Under the pieces are notes generated by a model. It saw nothing but the letters and a program-made list of their open reading frames with translations, was not told where the DNA came from and searched no databases. 64,000 nt of DNA from a candidate division KSB1 bacterium (GTDB lineage: Bacteria > Electryoneota > RPQS01), in NCBI GenBank assembly GCA_016214895.1, contig JACRMR010000003.1:434001-498000 (forward strand). The letters run 5' to 3'. The translations under genes were made by a program, and so were the position numbers. Shown here piece after piece: positions 17,816 through 26,390 of the stretch (the stretch's first letter is position 1; every line of letters begins with the position of its first letter).

Positions 17816-19018
17816 ATGATGAACAGCGTTGCTGATGCGATGGTTCGACATCAGCAGACAGATCTCGCGGCATCGCTCGATCAGGCCAAAGGATTATTCA
17901 ATGATCTGAGCTTTGCCTATGTACGTGACTGGAAAGGGCAGAATCCATCCCGGCGGGTGATCGGATTTCTGCCCATTTATATTCCCCGGGAGATCATTCA
18001 CGCTCACGGCATGCTGCCCGTGGGTTTGTTTGGCGCGGGGGACCGGATTCCGGTGGTGAAGGGTGATGCCTATTTTCAATCTTATATTTGCCACCTTCCG
18101 CGCACCGTGATCGAAATGGCGCTGAACGGCAACCTCGACGCATTCGACGGCTTCATCTTCCCGGCGATCTGCGACGTGATCCGGAATTTGTCGGGGATCT
18201 TTCAGCTCAAGTTCAACGCCAAGCTGATTCGGTATCTTGACTTTCCGCAGAACTTTGATCCGGAAGTAGGCGGCGTTTTCTACCGGACAGCCTTGCGGCA
18301 ACTATCCGAAGATCTTGCGCGCCTGAATGGCGTGGCCGGCGACGTGGCGGCGTTGAATCACTCGATTAGCCTTTACAACGAAAACCGGCGGCTGGTCAAG
18401 GACTTGAGCGACTTTCGCGCGGCGAGTCCGCATAAAGTCTCAGCGGTAGAATACTATCTGATCCTGCGGGCCGGACAGACCCTGACCATTGAAGATCATA
18501 ATGCTTTTGTGAGGCGGGTCATGCCGCAACTTGCGGAGCGCGATGCCCTGCCGGAAGACAAGATCCGCGTGGTTGTCAGCGGCTCCTTCTGCGAGCAGCC
18601 GCCGTTGGGCCTGATTCGAACGATTGAAAACGCGGGCTGCTATATTGTGGAAGACGACTTTCAGCTTGGGTTGCAGTGGATGGGCGATCCCATTCCTGAC
18701 GACACCGCTGATCCACTGGCGGCACTGGTGGACGCCTACTTGACGAAAAGCACGTATTCCTCCGCGGTATATGATGGGGACCATCCGAAGGAAGAGCAGC
18801 TGGTAGCGCAAGTCCGAGAGCGTCGGGCTGACGGAGTCATCTTCTGCGCTCCCAGCTTCTGTGATCCGGCCTTATTGGATCGGCCGTTGTTGGAAAAGGC
18901 GATGGACCGCAGTCACATTCGACACATCAGTTTTCAGTATCATGAGAATCTCGGGCAGTTTCACGTGGTAAAAGAGCAAGCGGGCACGTTTGCGGACATG
19001 ATCAAGCTATGGGACTGA
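17816..19018 (+). CDS. bcrC: Benzoyl-CoA reductase subunit C (HgdB/BcrC family)
   Basis: This is one of the two iron-sulfur subunits of ATP-dependent (class I) benzoyl-CoA reductase, which hold the catalytic [4Fe-4S] site and reduce the aromatic ring to cyclohexa-1,5-diene-1-carbonyl-CoA. Three Cys at positions typical for cluster ligands are visible at about C92 (SYICHLPR), C119 (FPAICDVIR) and C349 (APSFCDP). A start at 17816 gives 400 residues; an in-frame ATG at 17762 lies inside the previous gene and is unlikely. It is followed by bcrB (10-base overlap), bcrA and bcrD, the same CBAD order as in Thauera and in badDEFG of Rhodopseudomonas. That order, more than the isolated sequence, decides between BcrC and other HgdB relatives. 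Confidence 0.88.
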   Translation: MMNSVADAMVRHQQTDLAASLDQAKGLFNDLSFAYVRDWKGQNPSRRVIGFLPIYIPREIIHAHGMLPVGLFGAGDRIPVVKGDAYFQSYICHLPRTVIEMALNGNLDAFDGFIFPAICDVIRNLSGIFQLKFNAKLIRYLDFPQNFDPEVGGVFYRTALRQLSEDLARLNGVAGDVAALNHSISLYNENRRLVKDLSDFRAASPHKVSAVEYYLILRAGQTLTIEDHNAFVRRVMPQLAERDALPEDKIRVVVSGSFCEQPPLGLIRTIENAGCYIVEDDFQLGLQWMGDPIPDDTADPLAALVDAYLTKSTYSSAVYDGDHPKEEQLVAQVRERRADGVIFCAPSFCDPALLDRPLLEKAMDRSHIRHISFQYHENLGQFHVVKEQAGTFADMIKLWD

Positions 19019-20310
19019 CGATGGACGTCCAAAAAGAGAACAGCATGATCAAGCAGAAGCAGATGCTGTCTGATCATTTCATGGCGCTGTCGCAGGTCAA
19101 GGAAACCGGCAAGAAGGTCGCCTACACGTTTGTTCCGGGCAACTTGACGGAATTGATCACCGCCTTTGACATGCTGCCGGTGTATCCCGAGATTAACTCC
19201 CTACAATCGGGCATGCGCAAGAAGTCCGGGGATTTCATTCGGGAAGCGGAGGACGTCGGCTATCCGGAGGATGTCTGCTCGTATGTGAAATGCGATATCG
19301 GGATGATGCTGCAAGGGAACATCGGGCCCACGGATCAATTGCTCCCCTCGCCGGACATCCTGCTGCTGAGCTATACAGGTTGCTTCGTGTTCATGAAGTG
19401 GTTTGAGAATCTGCGACGTCTGTATCCCCATGCCGAAATCGCGATGCTGCACATCCCGTATCAGGCCGACGGCCGGGTTGATCCCGCGGCGGTGAAGTAC
19501 ATCAAGGATCAGCTCACGAAGGACGTGATCCCAAAATTCGAAAAAGTAGCGGGGAAGCGGCTGAGCGACACGGTGTTGGCGGAGTGCCTGTCGCGTTCGG
19601 CGGTGGCGGAAGATTTGCTGATGAACGTCTTTGAATCCGCGCGCCACAAGCCCTCGCCGATTGATGCGTACTTCGGCGGGGTCTATTACATCGGGCCGAT
19701 CTTCACTTCGTTTCGCGGGTCGCCGGCCTGCGTCGGGTATTACGAGGAGCTCTGGAAAGAGGTTCAGTACCGCATCGCGCATAAGTTGGGGCCGATTACT
19801 CCTGACGGCGCGATCACGGAAGAGAAGTATCGCCTGGTGGTCGAAGGGCCGCCGAATTGGACGAATTTTCGCGATTTCTGGAAGTTGTTCTACGATCACG
19901 GTGCGGTCTTTGTCGGATCCACCTACACGCGTGTCGGCGGTTTGTATGACTATGGCTTTCGGCACTCGCCGGATGACCCGCTCGGCAGCCTCGCGGAGTA
20001 TTGCCTCGGCTGCTACACGAACCGCAATCTGCCGCAGCGCATCGAGCTGATCGAGAAGTTCATTACGGATTGCGACGCCGACGGGCTGGTCATCAATTCG
20101 ATCAAGAGCTGCAATTCATTCTCCGCCGGCCAGCTGGCGATGATGCGGGACATTGAGGAGCGGCGGGGCATCCCGGTCGGCTTCATCGAGACGGATCTGG
20201 TGGATCCGCGCTACTACTCGTACTCGAATATCAAGAACCGGCTGGACTCGTTCTTTCAAATGCTGGAGCAGCGCAAAGAGCTGCAACCGCGGGCGAGGGT
20301 GATCGCGTGA
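19009..20310 (+). CDS. bcrB: Benzoyl-CoA reductase subunit B (HgdB/BcrB family)
   Basis: This is the second iron-sulfur subunit of class I benzoyl-CoA reductase, expected to pair with BcrC to form the ring-reducing heterodimer. The cluster-ligand-type cysteines are at about C90 (PEDVCSYVKCDIG), C125 (LSYTGCFVF) and C368 (IKSCNSFSAG). Length is 433 residues, normal for BcrB. The start overlaps bcrC by 10 bases; an internal ATG at 19021 would do as well. The stop overlaps the bcrA start as GTGA. The longer HgdB-like protein encoded at 24153 is clearly related but more distant, with a different C-terminal ligand region. Confidence 0.9.
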   Translation: MGLTMDVQKENSMIKQKQMLSDHFMALSQVKETGKKVAYTFVPGNLTELITAFDMLPVYPEINSLQSGMRKKSGDFIREAEDVGYPEDVCSYVKCDIGMMLQGNIGPTDQLLPSPDILLLSYTGCFVFMKWFENLRRLYPHAEIAMLHIPYQADGRVDPAAVKYIKDQLTKDVIPKFEKVAGKRLSDTVLAECLSRSAVAEDLLMNVFESARHKPSPIDAYFGGVYYIGPIFTSFRGSPACVGYYEELWKEVQYRIAHKLGPITPDGAITEEKYRLVVEGPPNWTNFRDFWKLFYDHGAVFVGSTYTRVGGLYDYGFRHSPDDPLGSLAEYCLGCYTNRNLPQRIELIEKFITDCDADGLVINSIKSCNSFSAGQLAMMRDIEERRGIPVGFIETDLVDPRYYSYSNIKNRLDSFFQMLEQRKELQPRARVIA

Positions 20311-21602
20311 TCGTCTATTTGGGCATTGATCTGGGTTCCACGACGTCCAAGGCCATCATCCTTGACCCCACCGGCGAGATTATCGGCCGGGGGATTACCA
20401 ATACGCGCTCGGACTACAACGTGGCGGCGGAAATCGCCCGCATGGAAGCCGAATTCAACTCTCGCTTTTCGCTGCTGCGTCGCCGGGTGGAGGCGGATGG
20501 CGGCAGCCCGGTCGAGTGGGCGCGGATCTTCGACTTGCTGGACAGCCGGTTTCACTTCCTCCAGTACCTGTCGCGGCACGAGCGACTGGCGACGGCGATG
20601 ACGGACAGCATCAAGCACGATTCGTCCCGCGCGGACCTGGCTGAGAGGCTGCAGGCCGCTCTGCAGCAGACGCTGGAAGCAATTCGCACTCGCTTCTTTG
20701 ACGGTCAGGTAAACAGCACCTCGCAGTTCTTTCGCGATCTGTTCAGCGCGACCTTCATGCGAATGATCGACAAGTTCGACCGCCTGACGTTTGATCGACT
20801 GGTTTCCGTTTACGACCGCTCGATCAACCCGGTGGAAAATCAGATAATCAGTTTCGATTTTGCGGAACTCACGGAGCGCTCGCTGGAACTGATGCCGGCC
20901 GAGACCGGCATCGTCTGGCCGCTGATCCGGAAATACCTGCGCGAGGTGGCGGCCATTTCGCTGGACCCGACGGACTATATCGGCACCGGTTACGGGCGGC
21001 AGTTGCTGCCGTTTGAAGAAAAGCACATCAAGTCTGAAATTCTCTGTCACGCACTCGGGGCTCATGATTACTTTCCGGAGACGCGCACGGTCTTAGACAT
21101 CGGGGGGCAGGACACGAAGGCGATTCAGGTGGATGAGCACGGCTTGGTCACGAGTTTTCAGATGAATGACCGCTGCGCGGCCGGCTGTGGCCGCTATCTG
21201 GGATACATCGCCGACGAGATGAGCATCAGCGTCAGTGAGCTGGGGCCGCTGGCGATGGCCGCCGATCATGAAACGAATATCTGCAGCACATGCACGGTGT
21301 TCGCCGGCGCGGAATTGCGCGAGCACCTCAATTTAGGGGAGCGCAAGGAAAATGTCCTGGCCGGGCTGCATCTGGCCATCGTGCAGCGGGCATTCGCGCT
21401 CTTGGCCAGATCGGGTGGTGCGCGAAACGAGTTCACGTTCACGGGCGGCGTGGCCCGGAATGCCGCGGTGGTCAAGTACGTGAGTAACATGACGCGCACG
21501 AATTATGGCGAGTTGACCATCAATCTCCATCCGGACTCGATCTTCATGGGCGCCCTTGGGGCGGCGATCTTCGGGCTGCGCAGGAAAGGAGCACATGCAT
21601 GA
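20307..21602 (+). CDS. bcrA: Benzoyl-CoA reductase subunit A, ATPase/electron activator
   Basis: This is one of the two ASKHA-fold ATPase subunits that drive electrons from ferredoxin into the BcrBC site at the cost of ATP. The phosphate-1 loop is at the N-terminus (YLGIDLGSTTSKAI) and the second at VLDIGGQDTKAI. The two Cys that bind the interface [4Fe-4S] cluster are in NDRCAAGCGRYL and ICSTCTVFAGAE, and the adenosine-contact segment FTGGVARNAA is present. A roughly 150-residue helical insertion between the two loops is typical of BcrA and absent from BcrD. The protein has 431 residues. The start is GTG, overlapping the bcrB stop, and the stop overlaps bcrD as ATGA. Confidence 0.93.
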   Translation: MIVYLGIDLGSTTSKAIILDPTGEIIGRGITNTRSDYNVAAEIARMEAEFNSRFSLLRRRVEADGGSPVEWARIFDLLDSRFHFLQYLSRHERLATAMTDSIKHDSSRADLAERLQAALQQTLEAIRTRFFDGQVNSTSQFFRDLFSATFMRMIDKFDRLTFDRLVSVYDRSINPVENQIISFDFAELTERSLELMPAETGIVWPLIRKYLREVAAISLDPTDYIGTGYGRQLLPFEEKHIKSEILCHALGAHDYFPETRTVLDIGGQDTKAIQVDEHGLVTSFQMNDRCAAGCGRYLGYIADEMSISVSELGPLAMAADHETNICSTCTVFAGAELREHLNLGERKENVLAGLHLAIVQRAFALLARSGGARNEFTFTGGVARNAAVVKYVSNMTRTNYGELTINLHPDSIFMGALGAAIFGLRRKGAHA

Positions 21603-22420
21603 ACTATACGCTGGGGATTGACGTGGGCAGCAGCTTTGTCAAGTTTGCGCTGGTTGACTATGGCGAGCAGCCGGAGATCGTGGAAGTCATCAACGAGAAG
21701 ATCCGCAAGCGGAATCCCGCGCACGTCGCGGAGCGCGTAGTGGCGGAATTGCTGGAGCGGCGCCGTTTGTCCTTCGACGATTTGCTGTACGTGGCCTCCA
21801 CCGGCGAGGGCGAACTGATTACGCGCAAGCGCGGGCATTTCTACAGCATGACGACGCATGCGCGGGGAGCGTGGCACTATCATCCCGAAATCCGGTCGGT
21901 GGCGGATTTGGGAGCGCTCTTTAACCGGGTGATTTCGCTGGAGCATGGCGCGCGCGTGCACAACTACATGATGACCGGACAATGCGCGTCCGGCTCGGGT
22001 CAGTTTTTAGAGAACATTTCCCGCTACCTGGGGCTGACGCTGGACGAAATCGGGCCGCTGTCGCTCGAGTCCAGGAATCCGGCCGTCACCAGCGGCATCT
22101 GTGCGGTGCTGGCGGAGACGGACGTGATTAATATGGTATCGCAGGGAATACCGACTCCCGATATTATCAAGGGAATTCACCTCTCGATTGCGCGTCGGAT
22201 TGTACGGTTGATGCGCAAATTGAAGATCGAATCACCCGTGGCCCTGACCGGCGGTATGGCTCAGGACGTTGGCTTGGTGGCGGCGATGCGCGAAGAAATC
22301 GGCGAATCGGGAATGGATCTGGAGATTTTTCCCAGCCCGAACTGTGAGGCGGCCGGAGCGATCGGCGCGGCGCTGTGGGGCGGATACCGGCACTTCAAGC
22401 TCCTGGGAGTTGCGGCGTGA
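21599..22420 (+). CDS. bcrD: Benzoyl-CoA reductase subunit D, ATPase/electron activator
   Basis: This is the smaller ASKHA ATPase partner of BcrA (273 residues; the Thauera protein is of similar size). The phosphate-1 loop is LGIDVGSSFVKFAL near the start. Cluster-ligand cysteines are C129 (TGQCASGSGQFL) and C168 (SGICAVLAETD), and the C-terminal segment ALTGGMAQDVG contacts the nucleotide in the family. It completes a bcrCBAD set. ATGA overlap upstream and GTGA overlap with the ligase gene downstream suggest tight co-translation of the whole complex and the activating enzyme. Confidence 0.93.
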   Translation: MNYTLGIDVGSSFVKFALVDYGEQPEIVEVINEKIRKRNPAHVAERVVAELLERRRLSFDDLLYVASTGEGELITRKRGHFYSMTTHARGAWHYHPEIRSVADLGALFNRVISLEHGARVHNYMMTGQCASGSGQFLENISRYLGLTLDEIGPLSLESRNPAVTSGICAVLAETDVINMVSQGIPTPDIIKGIHLSIARRIVRLMRKLKIESPVALTGGMAQDVGLVAAMREEIGESGMDLEIFPSPNCEAAGAIGAALWGGYRHFKLLGVAA

Positions 22421-24153
22421 GCGCTCCCGTTATCTGGAAATCGGAGACGCCGCTGCGAGCACACGCCGCGAATCTGGCGAGCATGCTGAACCGGAATGCG
22501 GCGACATTCGGCGATCGTCCCGCTTATCAGGAATCGCGAAACGGCTCCTATCATCCCTTGTCATGGTCGCAGTTTCGCCATGATATCTGCGCGATCCAAA
22601 CCGGATTGAGCGAACGAGGACTGGAGGCCGGCGATCGGGTGGCGATAGTCTCCCGCAATCGTCAGGAGATGCTCGAACTCGAATTGGCGGTAATGGCCAT
22701 GGGCGCGGTGGCTGTCCCGATCTTCGCTGGCTACACTCCGCCGCAGACTGAGGCGCTGGTCAACTTTTGCGAGCCGCGGATGGTGGCAGTCGCGGAGCAG
22801 GCGCACTTTGAAAAGTTGGGGTCCCCTGCTCAGTATGATCGAGTGATTCACTTCAGTAAGCTGGAGCATAATCCGCCAGCGAATCTGATCCCGTTCGCTG
22901 AATTGGCTGGAACGCGGCCGGCATCGGAATCGATCTCGGGTGAACAGATCGCCGCGGACTCGGTGTGCCTGATGATGTACACATCCGGCACGATGGGCAA
23001 GCCGAAGTGCGTACAGCTCACGCATCGGAATATCCTTTCGCAGCAGGCCGCGGGCAAGGACCTGTGGCCGCTTAGTGAACGGGATCGGTTTCTCTCGTAT
23101 CTGCCCTGGCACCACAGCTACGGCGGGATCTTCGAGAAGTACTCGGCACTGACCAACGGTGCGGTGTTGTCGTTGGAACACGGGTACGGCAAGGACCTGG
23201 ATACACTGATCGAGAACTGGCGGCGAATCCGGCCAACGGTGTTTTACAGCGTGCCGTTGATCTACCAGGCGTTGTTGACGCGCTCTCATCAGGATGCGGC
23301 GATCGAGCGCCTGCTTTTTCACGCTGAATTGCGCTATTTCTTTACCGCAGCCGCGCCGTTGCCCAAGGTCATCTCCGATGAATTCGAGCGACGCAATATC
23401 GCCGTACTGGAGGGTTGGGGTCTGACGGAGACATCGCCTTGCTGCACGGTCACGCAGCCCGGTGCGCGACGACAGCCGGGAGTCGTCGGCCACCCGATTC
23501 CGGGGGTGTCGGTGGCGATCGCTCCCGACGGCGAGATTTTGGTGAAGGGACCGAATGTCATGACGGGCTACTATCGGAATCCGGAGGAAACCGCGAAGGT
23601 ACTCACGGACGATGGCTGGTTTTGCACCGGTGATGTCGGCGAGTTCACGGACCTCGGACTAAAATTGGTTTCCCGCAAGGACCGCATATTCAAGCTTACC
23701 AACGCGGAGAAGGTGGTGGCGGCGGAATTAGAGAACATGATTACCGGAGGCTGTCCGTACTTGGCCTGGGCTTATGTGACCGGGAGTGGCCGAGACTATC
23801 CGGTCGCGCTGCTCTTTCCGAATCGCGCAATCTTTGCCTGCATTCCGGAGGGTGCGAAGCTGCCGGGTGGGTGTTGCCGGCCACATGACGTGGCCACACT
23901 CGCGCACTGTCTGGGTCATTGCCTTGCGCAAGTGAATCGGCGGCTCGACGCCGAATACAGCCGCATGCCGCGCGTTATGCTGGTGGATCACGAATTGTCC
24001 ATCGAGAACGAGGAGCTGACGCCGTCGATGAAGATGTCCCCCAACACAGTCGGTCGTATCTTCAAGGCGAATATTGAGCGCCTCTATGATCCGGCGTCAA
24101 CCGCGGAGACCTCGACGGCAGACTCTGTGTACATCATTCGATTGGATCGCTGA
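22417..24153 (+). CDS. AMP-dependent acyl-CoA ligase, probable aromatic acid activation
   Basis: This ANL-family adenylate-forming enzyme makes a CoA thioester from a carboxylic acid and ATP. Motifs are intact: A3 P-loop YTSGTMGKPK, A5 GWGLTETSP, A7 WFCTGDVGEF, A8 SRKDRIFKLTNAEKV, and a late Lys in LTPSMKMSP. The GTG at 22417 (GTGA overlap with bcrD, GGGAG upstream) gives 578 residues and is chosen over an ATG at 22375 inside bcrD. The A8 region and length look more like the long-chain fatty acyl-CoA synthetase branch than classical benzoate-CoA ligases. Position between bcrD and the extra reductase module argues for benzoate, 4-hydroxybenzoate or an alicyclic acid as substrate. The exact acid cannot be told from sequence. 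Confidence 0.85.
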   Translation: MSAPVIWKSETPLRAHAANLASMLNRNAATFGDRPAYQESRNGSYHPLSWSQFRHDICAIQTGLSERGLEAGDRVAIVSRNRQEMLELELAVMAMGAVAVPIFAGYTPPQTEALVNFCEPRMVAVAEQAHFEKLGSPAQYDRVIHFSKLEHNPPANLIPFAELAGTRPASESISGEQIAADSVCLMMYTSGTMGKPKCVQLTHRNILSQQAAGKDLWPLSERDRFLSYLPWHHSYGGIFEKYSALTNGAVLSLEHGYGKDLDTLIENWRRIRPTVFYSVPLIYQALLTRSHQDAAIERLLFHAELRYFFTAAAPLPKVISDEFERRNIAVLEGWGLTETSPCCTVTQPGARRQPGVVGHPIPGVSVAIAPDGEILVKGPNVMTGYYRNPEETAKVLTDDGWFCTGDVGEFTDLGLKLVSRKDRIFKLTNAEKVVAAELENMITGGCPYLAWAYVTGSGRDYPVALLFPNRAIFACIPEGAKLPGGCCRPHDVATLAHCLGHCLAQVNRRLDAEYSRMPRVMLVDHELSIENEELTPSMKMSPNTVGRIFKANIERLYDPASTAETSTADSVYIIRLDR

Positions 24154-25355
24154 TGGCACGGTTGCAATCGCAAGTCCGGATGAAAGACGTGCTGCGGGAC
24201 TATTTTACCGGCCTTGCATCCCCGCTTGCCTGGTGCACGAGCGTCGGCCCGGCGGAGCTCCTGCGCGCACTGGGTTTTCAAGTTTATTTCCCGGAAAATC
24301 ATGGAGCGATGTTGGGCGCATCCCGTGCAGCCCACAAGCACATTCCCCGCGCGAATAACGAGGGATATTCCAATGAAATCTGCTCGTACCTGACGTCCGA
24401 CATCGGAGCCTGGCTGAACCGGGAGACGCCGTTAACGGCCGCCTATGGACTGCCATCGGTGCCGAGGCCGGATCTGATAGTTTTCAACACCAATCAATGC
24501 CGGGAAGTGGCGGAGTGGTTCAACTATTTTGGGCGCCAGTTTTCATGTCCGGTCGTGGGGGTTTACCCTCCCCGTCACGTCGAAGAAGTGACGCGGGCGG
24601 ACGTGGACAATGTCGTCAGCCAGTTTCGGAATTTGATCGCCGTCGGCGAACAGATTATCGGGCGCGAACTGGACCCGCAGCGCCTGCGCGAGGCCGTTCG
24701 CTTGAGCCGGGAAGCATCACAACTCTGGAAGGAGCTGCTGGAGACCGCTCGGACTCATCCCGCACCACTGACCTTTTTTGACGGAACGATCCTGATGGCT
24801 CCGGTGGTAATGCTGCGGGGCACGGAAGCCTGTGTTGAATTCTATCGGGCAGCGCGCGCGGAGTTGCAGGCGCTGGCAGCACACGGTGACGCCGCGGTGC
24901 CCGGCGAGCAGGCCCGACTCTATTGGGAGGGCATGCCGATCTGGGGTCGCCTTCGCTCGCTGGCGGAGATCTTCTCGGGCTGCCGGTCATCTGTGGTCGC
25001 ATCGACGTATTGCAACAGTTGGGTATTTGACGATTTCGATTCGGACAACCCGCTGGAATCCCTGGCGATTGCCTACACTCAGATTTTCATTAATCGGGGC
25101 GAGAACTTCAAGCTGAGCTATCTGAAGCGGATGATCGAGGACTATGCCATCGACGGCATGCTGTTTCATGATTCGAAGACCTGCTTCAACAATTCCAATA
25201 ACCGCTTCGGCCTGCCGCAACGACTGCAACAGGAAACGGGCATCAGCACCTTGGTCATTGACGGTGATCTGAATGACCTGCGCTTCTTTTCCGATGAACG
25301 AGCGCGAACCAAGATCGAGACGTTCGTAGAGCAACTTTCCGCGAGGGCAGTATGA
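24153..25355 (+). CDS. Extra HgdB/BcrB-like iron-sulfur protein of unknown substrate
   Basis: This is a third member of the 2-hydroxyacyl-CoA dehydratase/benzoyl-CoA reductase catalytic family in the same operon, after BcrC and BcrB. It is 400 residues long. Three cysteines at ligand-type positions are kept: C77 (SNEICSYLTSDIG), C116 (FNTNQCREV) and C344 (DSKTCFNNSNN). The segments LYWEGMPIWGRLR and TLVIDGDLNDLRFF match the family. Classical dehydratases and reductases use two different subunits, but only one is encoded here, with its own activator ATPase at 26391. It may form a homodimer, as described for double-cubane cluster proteins, or pair with BcrB or BcrC. It overlaps the ligase by one base and the next gene as ATGA, so it belongs to the operon. 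The reaction is not assigned. Confidence 0.8.
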   Translation: MARLQSQVRMKDVLRDYFTGLASPLAWCTSVGPAELLRALGFQVYFPENHGAMLGASRAAHKHIPRANNEGYSNEICSYLTSDIGAWLNRETPLTAAYGLPSVPRPDLIVFNTNQCREVAEWFNYFGRQFSCPVVGVYPPRHVEEVTRADVDNVVSQFRNLIAVGEQIIGRELDPQRLREAVRLSREASQLWKELLETARTHPAPLTFFDGTILMAPVVMLRGTEACVEFYRAARAELQALAAHGDAAVPGEQARLYWEGMPIWGRLRSLAEIFSGCRSSVVASTYCNSWVFDDFDSDNPLESLAIAYTQIFINRGENFKLSYLKRMIEDYAIDGMLFHDSKTCFNNSNNRFGLPQRLQQETGISTLVIDGDLNDLRFFSDERARTKIETFVEQLSARAV

Positions 25356-26347
25356 TTGCGAAGCCTAAGCATGAGCCACTCGGTTCCACCATGACTTCGA
25401 ACAATGGCAACAATCAGCTTCGGGTCGGCATCGTGGGCATGGGTCCGGTCGGCTGCATTCTGGCGGCACATCTGATCGAGGCCGGCGTGGACGTGCTTCC
25501 CTGCGACGTCCTGGCGGACCGGATGGACGCGATTCTGAAGCACGGCATTCGGTTGACCTACACCTTTGAGAAGACCGTACCGGTCAGGCAGGTCTGCTAT
25601 TCGCCGCAGGAGTTGGAGACCTGTGACCCGGATCTGGTGGTGATCTGCGTGAAGACTCCCAATTTGAAGCGGGTGATCGAGCAGCTTGCGCAGATTGGTT
25701 CCGATAAGTTCTACGTCATGTGCGCGCAGAACGGGATCGACAATGAGATCGAGGTGGCGCGGGTCTTTGGCGACGAGCGGACGATGCGCATGGTGATCAA
25801 CTATGCGGGCAACATGGTGAATCAGCACACGGTGCATGCCAGCTTCTTCAATCCGCCTAACTACGTTGCGCCGTTGTTGATTGAAGGCGGCGGCGATGTC
25901 GCCACGCGGCTGGTGGAGCGGCTCAACACCTCCGGTCTGACGACGGAAATCCCGGATGATATTCAGGAGTTCGTATGGGAGAAGTCCATGCTGAACGCAG
26001 CCCTGAGCGCCATTTGCGCGATCACGCGGCGCACGATGAAAGAAGTGATGGACACACCCAAGTCGTTTGATCTGGTGGAAGCATTGCTGGATGAGTGCGT
26101 ACGGGTAGCGGAGATGGAAGGCATCGACGTGGGCAAGAAGTTCCGCCGCTATTCGATCCGCTATCTGAAGAATGCGGGGCATCACCGGCCCTCGATGCTG
26201 GTGGACTTGGAGCTCGGGCACCCGACGGAGATCGACTATTTGAACGGCAGGATCGTCGAGTATGGCCGCAAGCATTGTATTCCGACACCACTCAATCAGT
26301 CGGTGACCGCCATGATCTACTTGCTGCAGAATTCCGACAACAAGTGA
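25352..26347 (+). CDS. Ketopantoate-reductase-family (ApbA/PanE-like) dehydrogenase
   Basis: This NAD(P)-dependent reductase has the 2-dehydropantoate 2-reductase fold. The Rossmann motif GIVGMGPVGCILAAHL lies at about residues 26-41, the segment LVVICVKTPNLKRVI fits the family, and the catalytic Lys/Asn region is kept (WEKSMLNAALSAICAIT). Length is 331 residues. Enzymes of this fold reduce ketopantoate or other 2-oxo acids. Its place between an HgdB-like protein (ATGA overlap) and an activator ATPase (43-base gap) makes a housekeeping pantothenate role unlikely and suggests a dehydrogenase step in the same unknown reaction series, for example forming a 2-hydroxy acid. This is inference from context. 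ATG at 25352 or an internal ATG 13 codons later could be the start. Confidence 0.8.
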   Translation: MIAKPKHEPLGSTMTSNNGNNQLRVGIVGMGPVGCILAAHLIEAGVDVLPCDVLADRMDAILKHGIRLTYTFEKTVPVRQVCYSPQELETCDPDLVVICVKTPNLKRVIEQLAQIGSDKFYVMCAQNGIDNEIEVARVFGDERTMRMVINYAGNMVNQHTVHASFFNPPNYVAPLLIEGGGDVATRLVERLNTSGLTTEIPDDIQEFVWEKSMLNAALSAICAITRRTMKEVMDTPKSFDLVEALLDECVRVAEMEGIDVGKKFRRYSIRYLKNAGHHRPSMLVDLELGHPTEIDYLNGRIVEYGRKHCIPTPLNQSVTAMIYLLQNSDNK

Positions 26348-26390
26348 CCGTGACTTTGCGAGCGGAGAACGCCTGAGTCAGAGCCATAGC

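Noticed and set aside
22561-23493. Minus-strand frame of 310 codons opposite the CoA ligase
   Set aside because: The ligase frame carries all adenylation motifs; the antisense frame is Arg/His/Gln rich and featureless.
24150-24170. Sigma-54-like ATGGCACGGTTGCA at the start of the extra HgdB-like gene
   Set aside because: The spacing is wrong for a -24/-12 promoter and the site is inside overlapping coding sequences of a tight operon.
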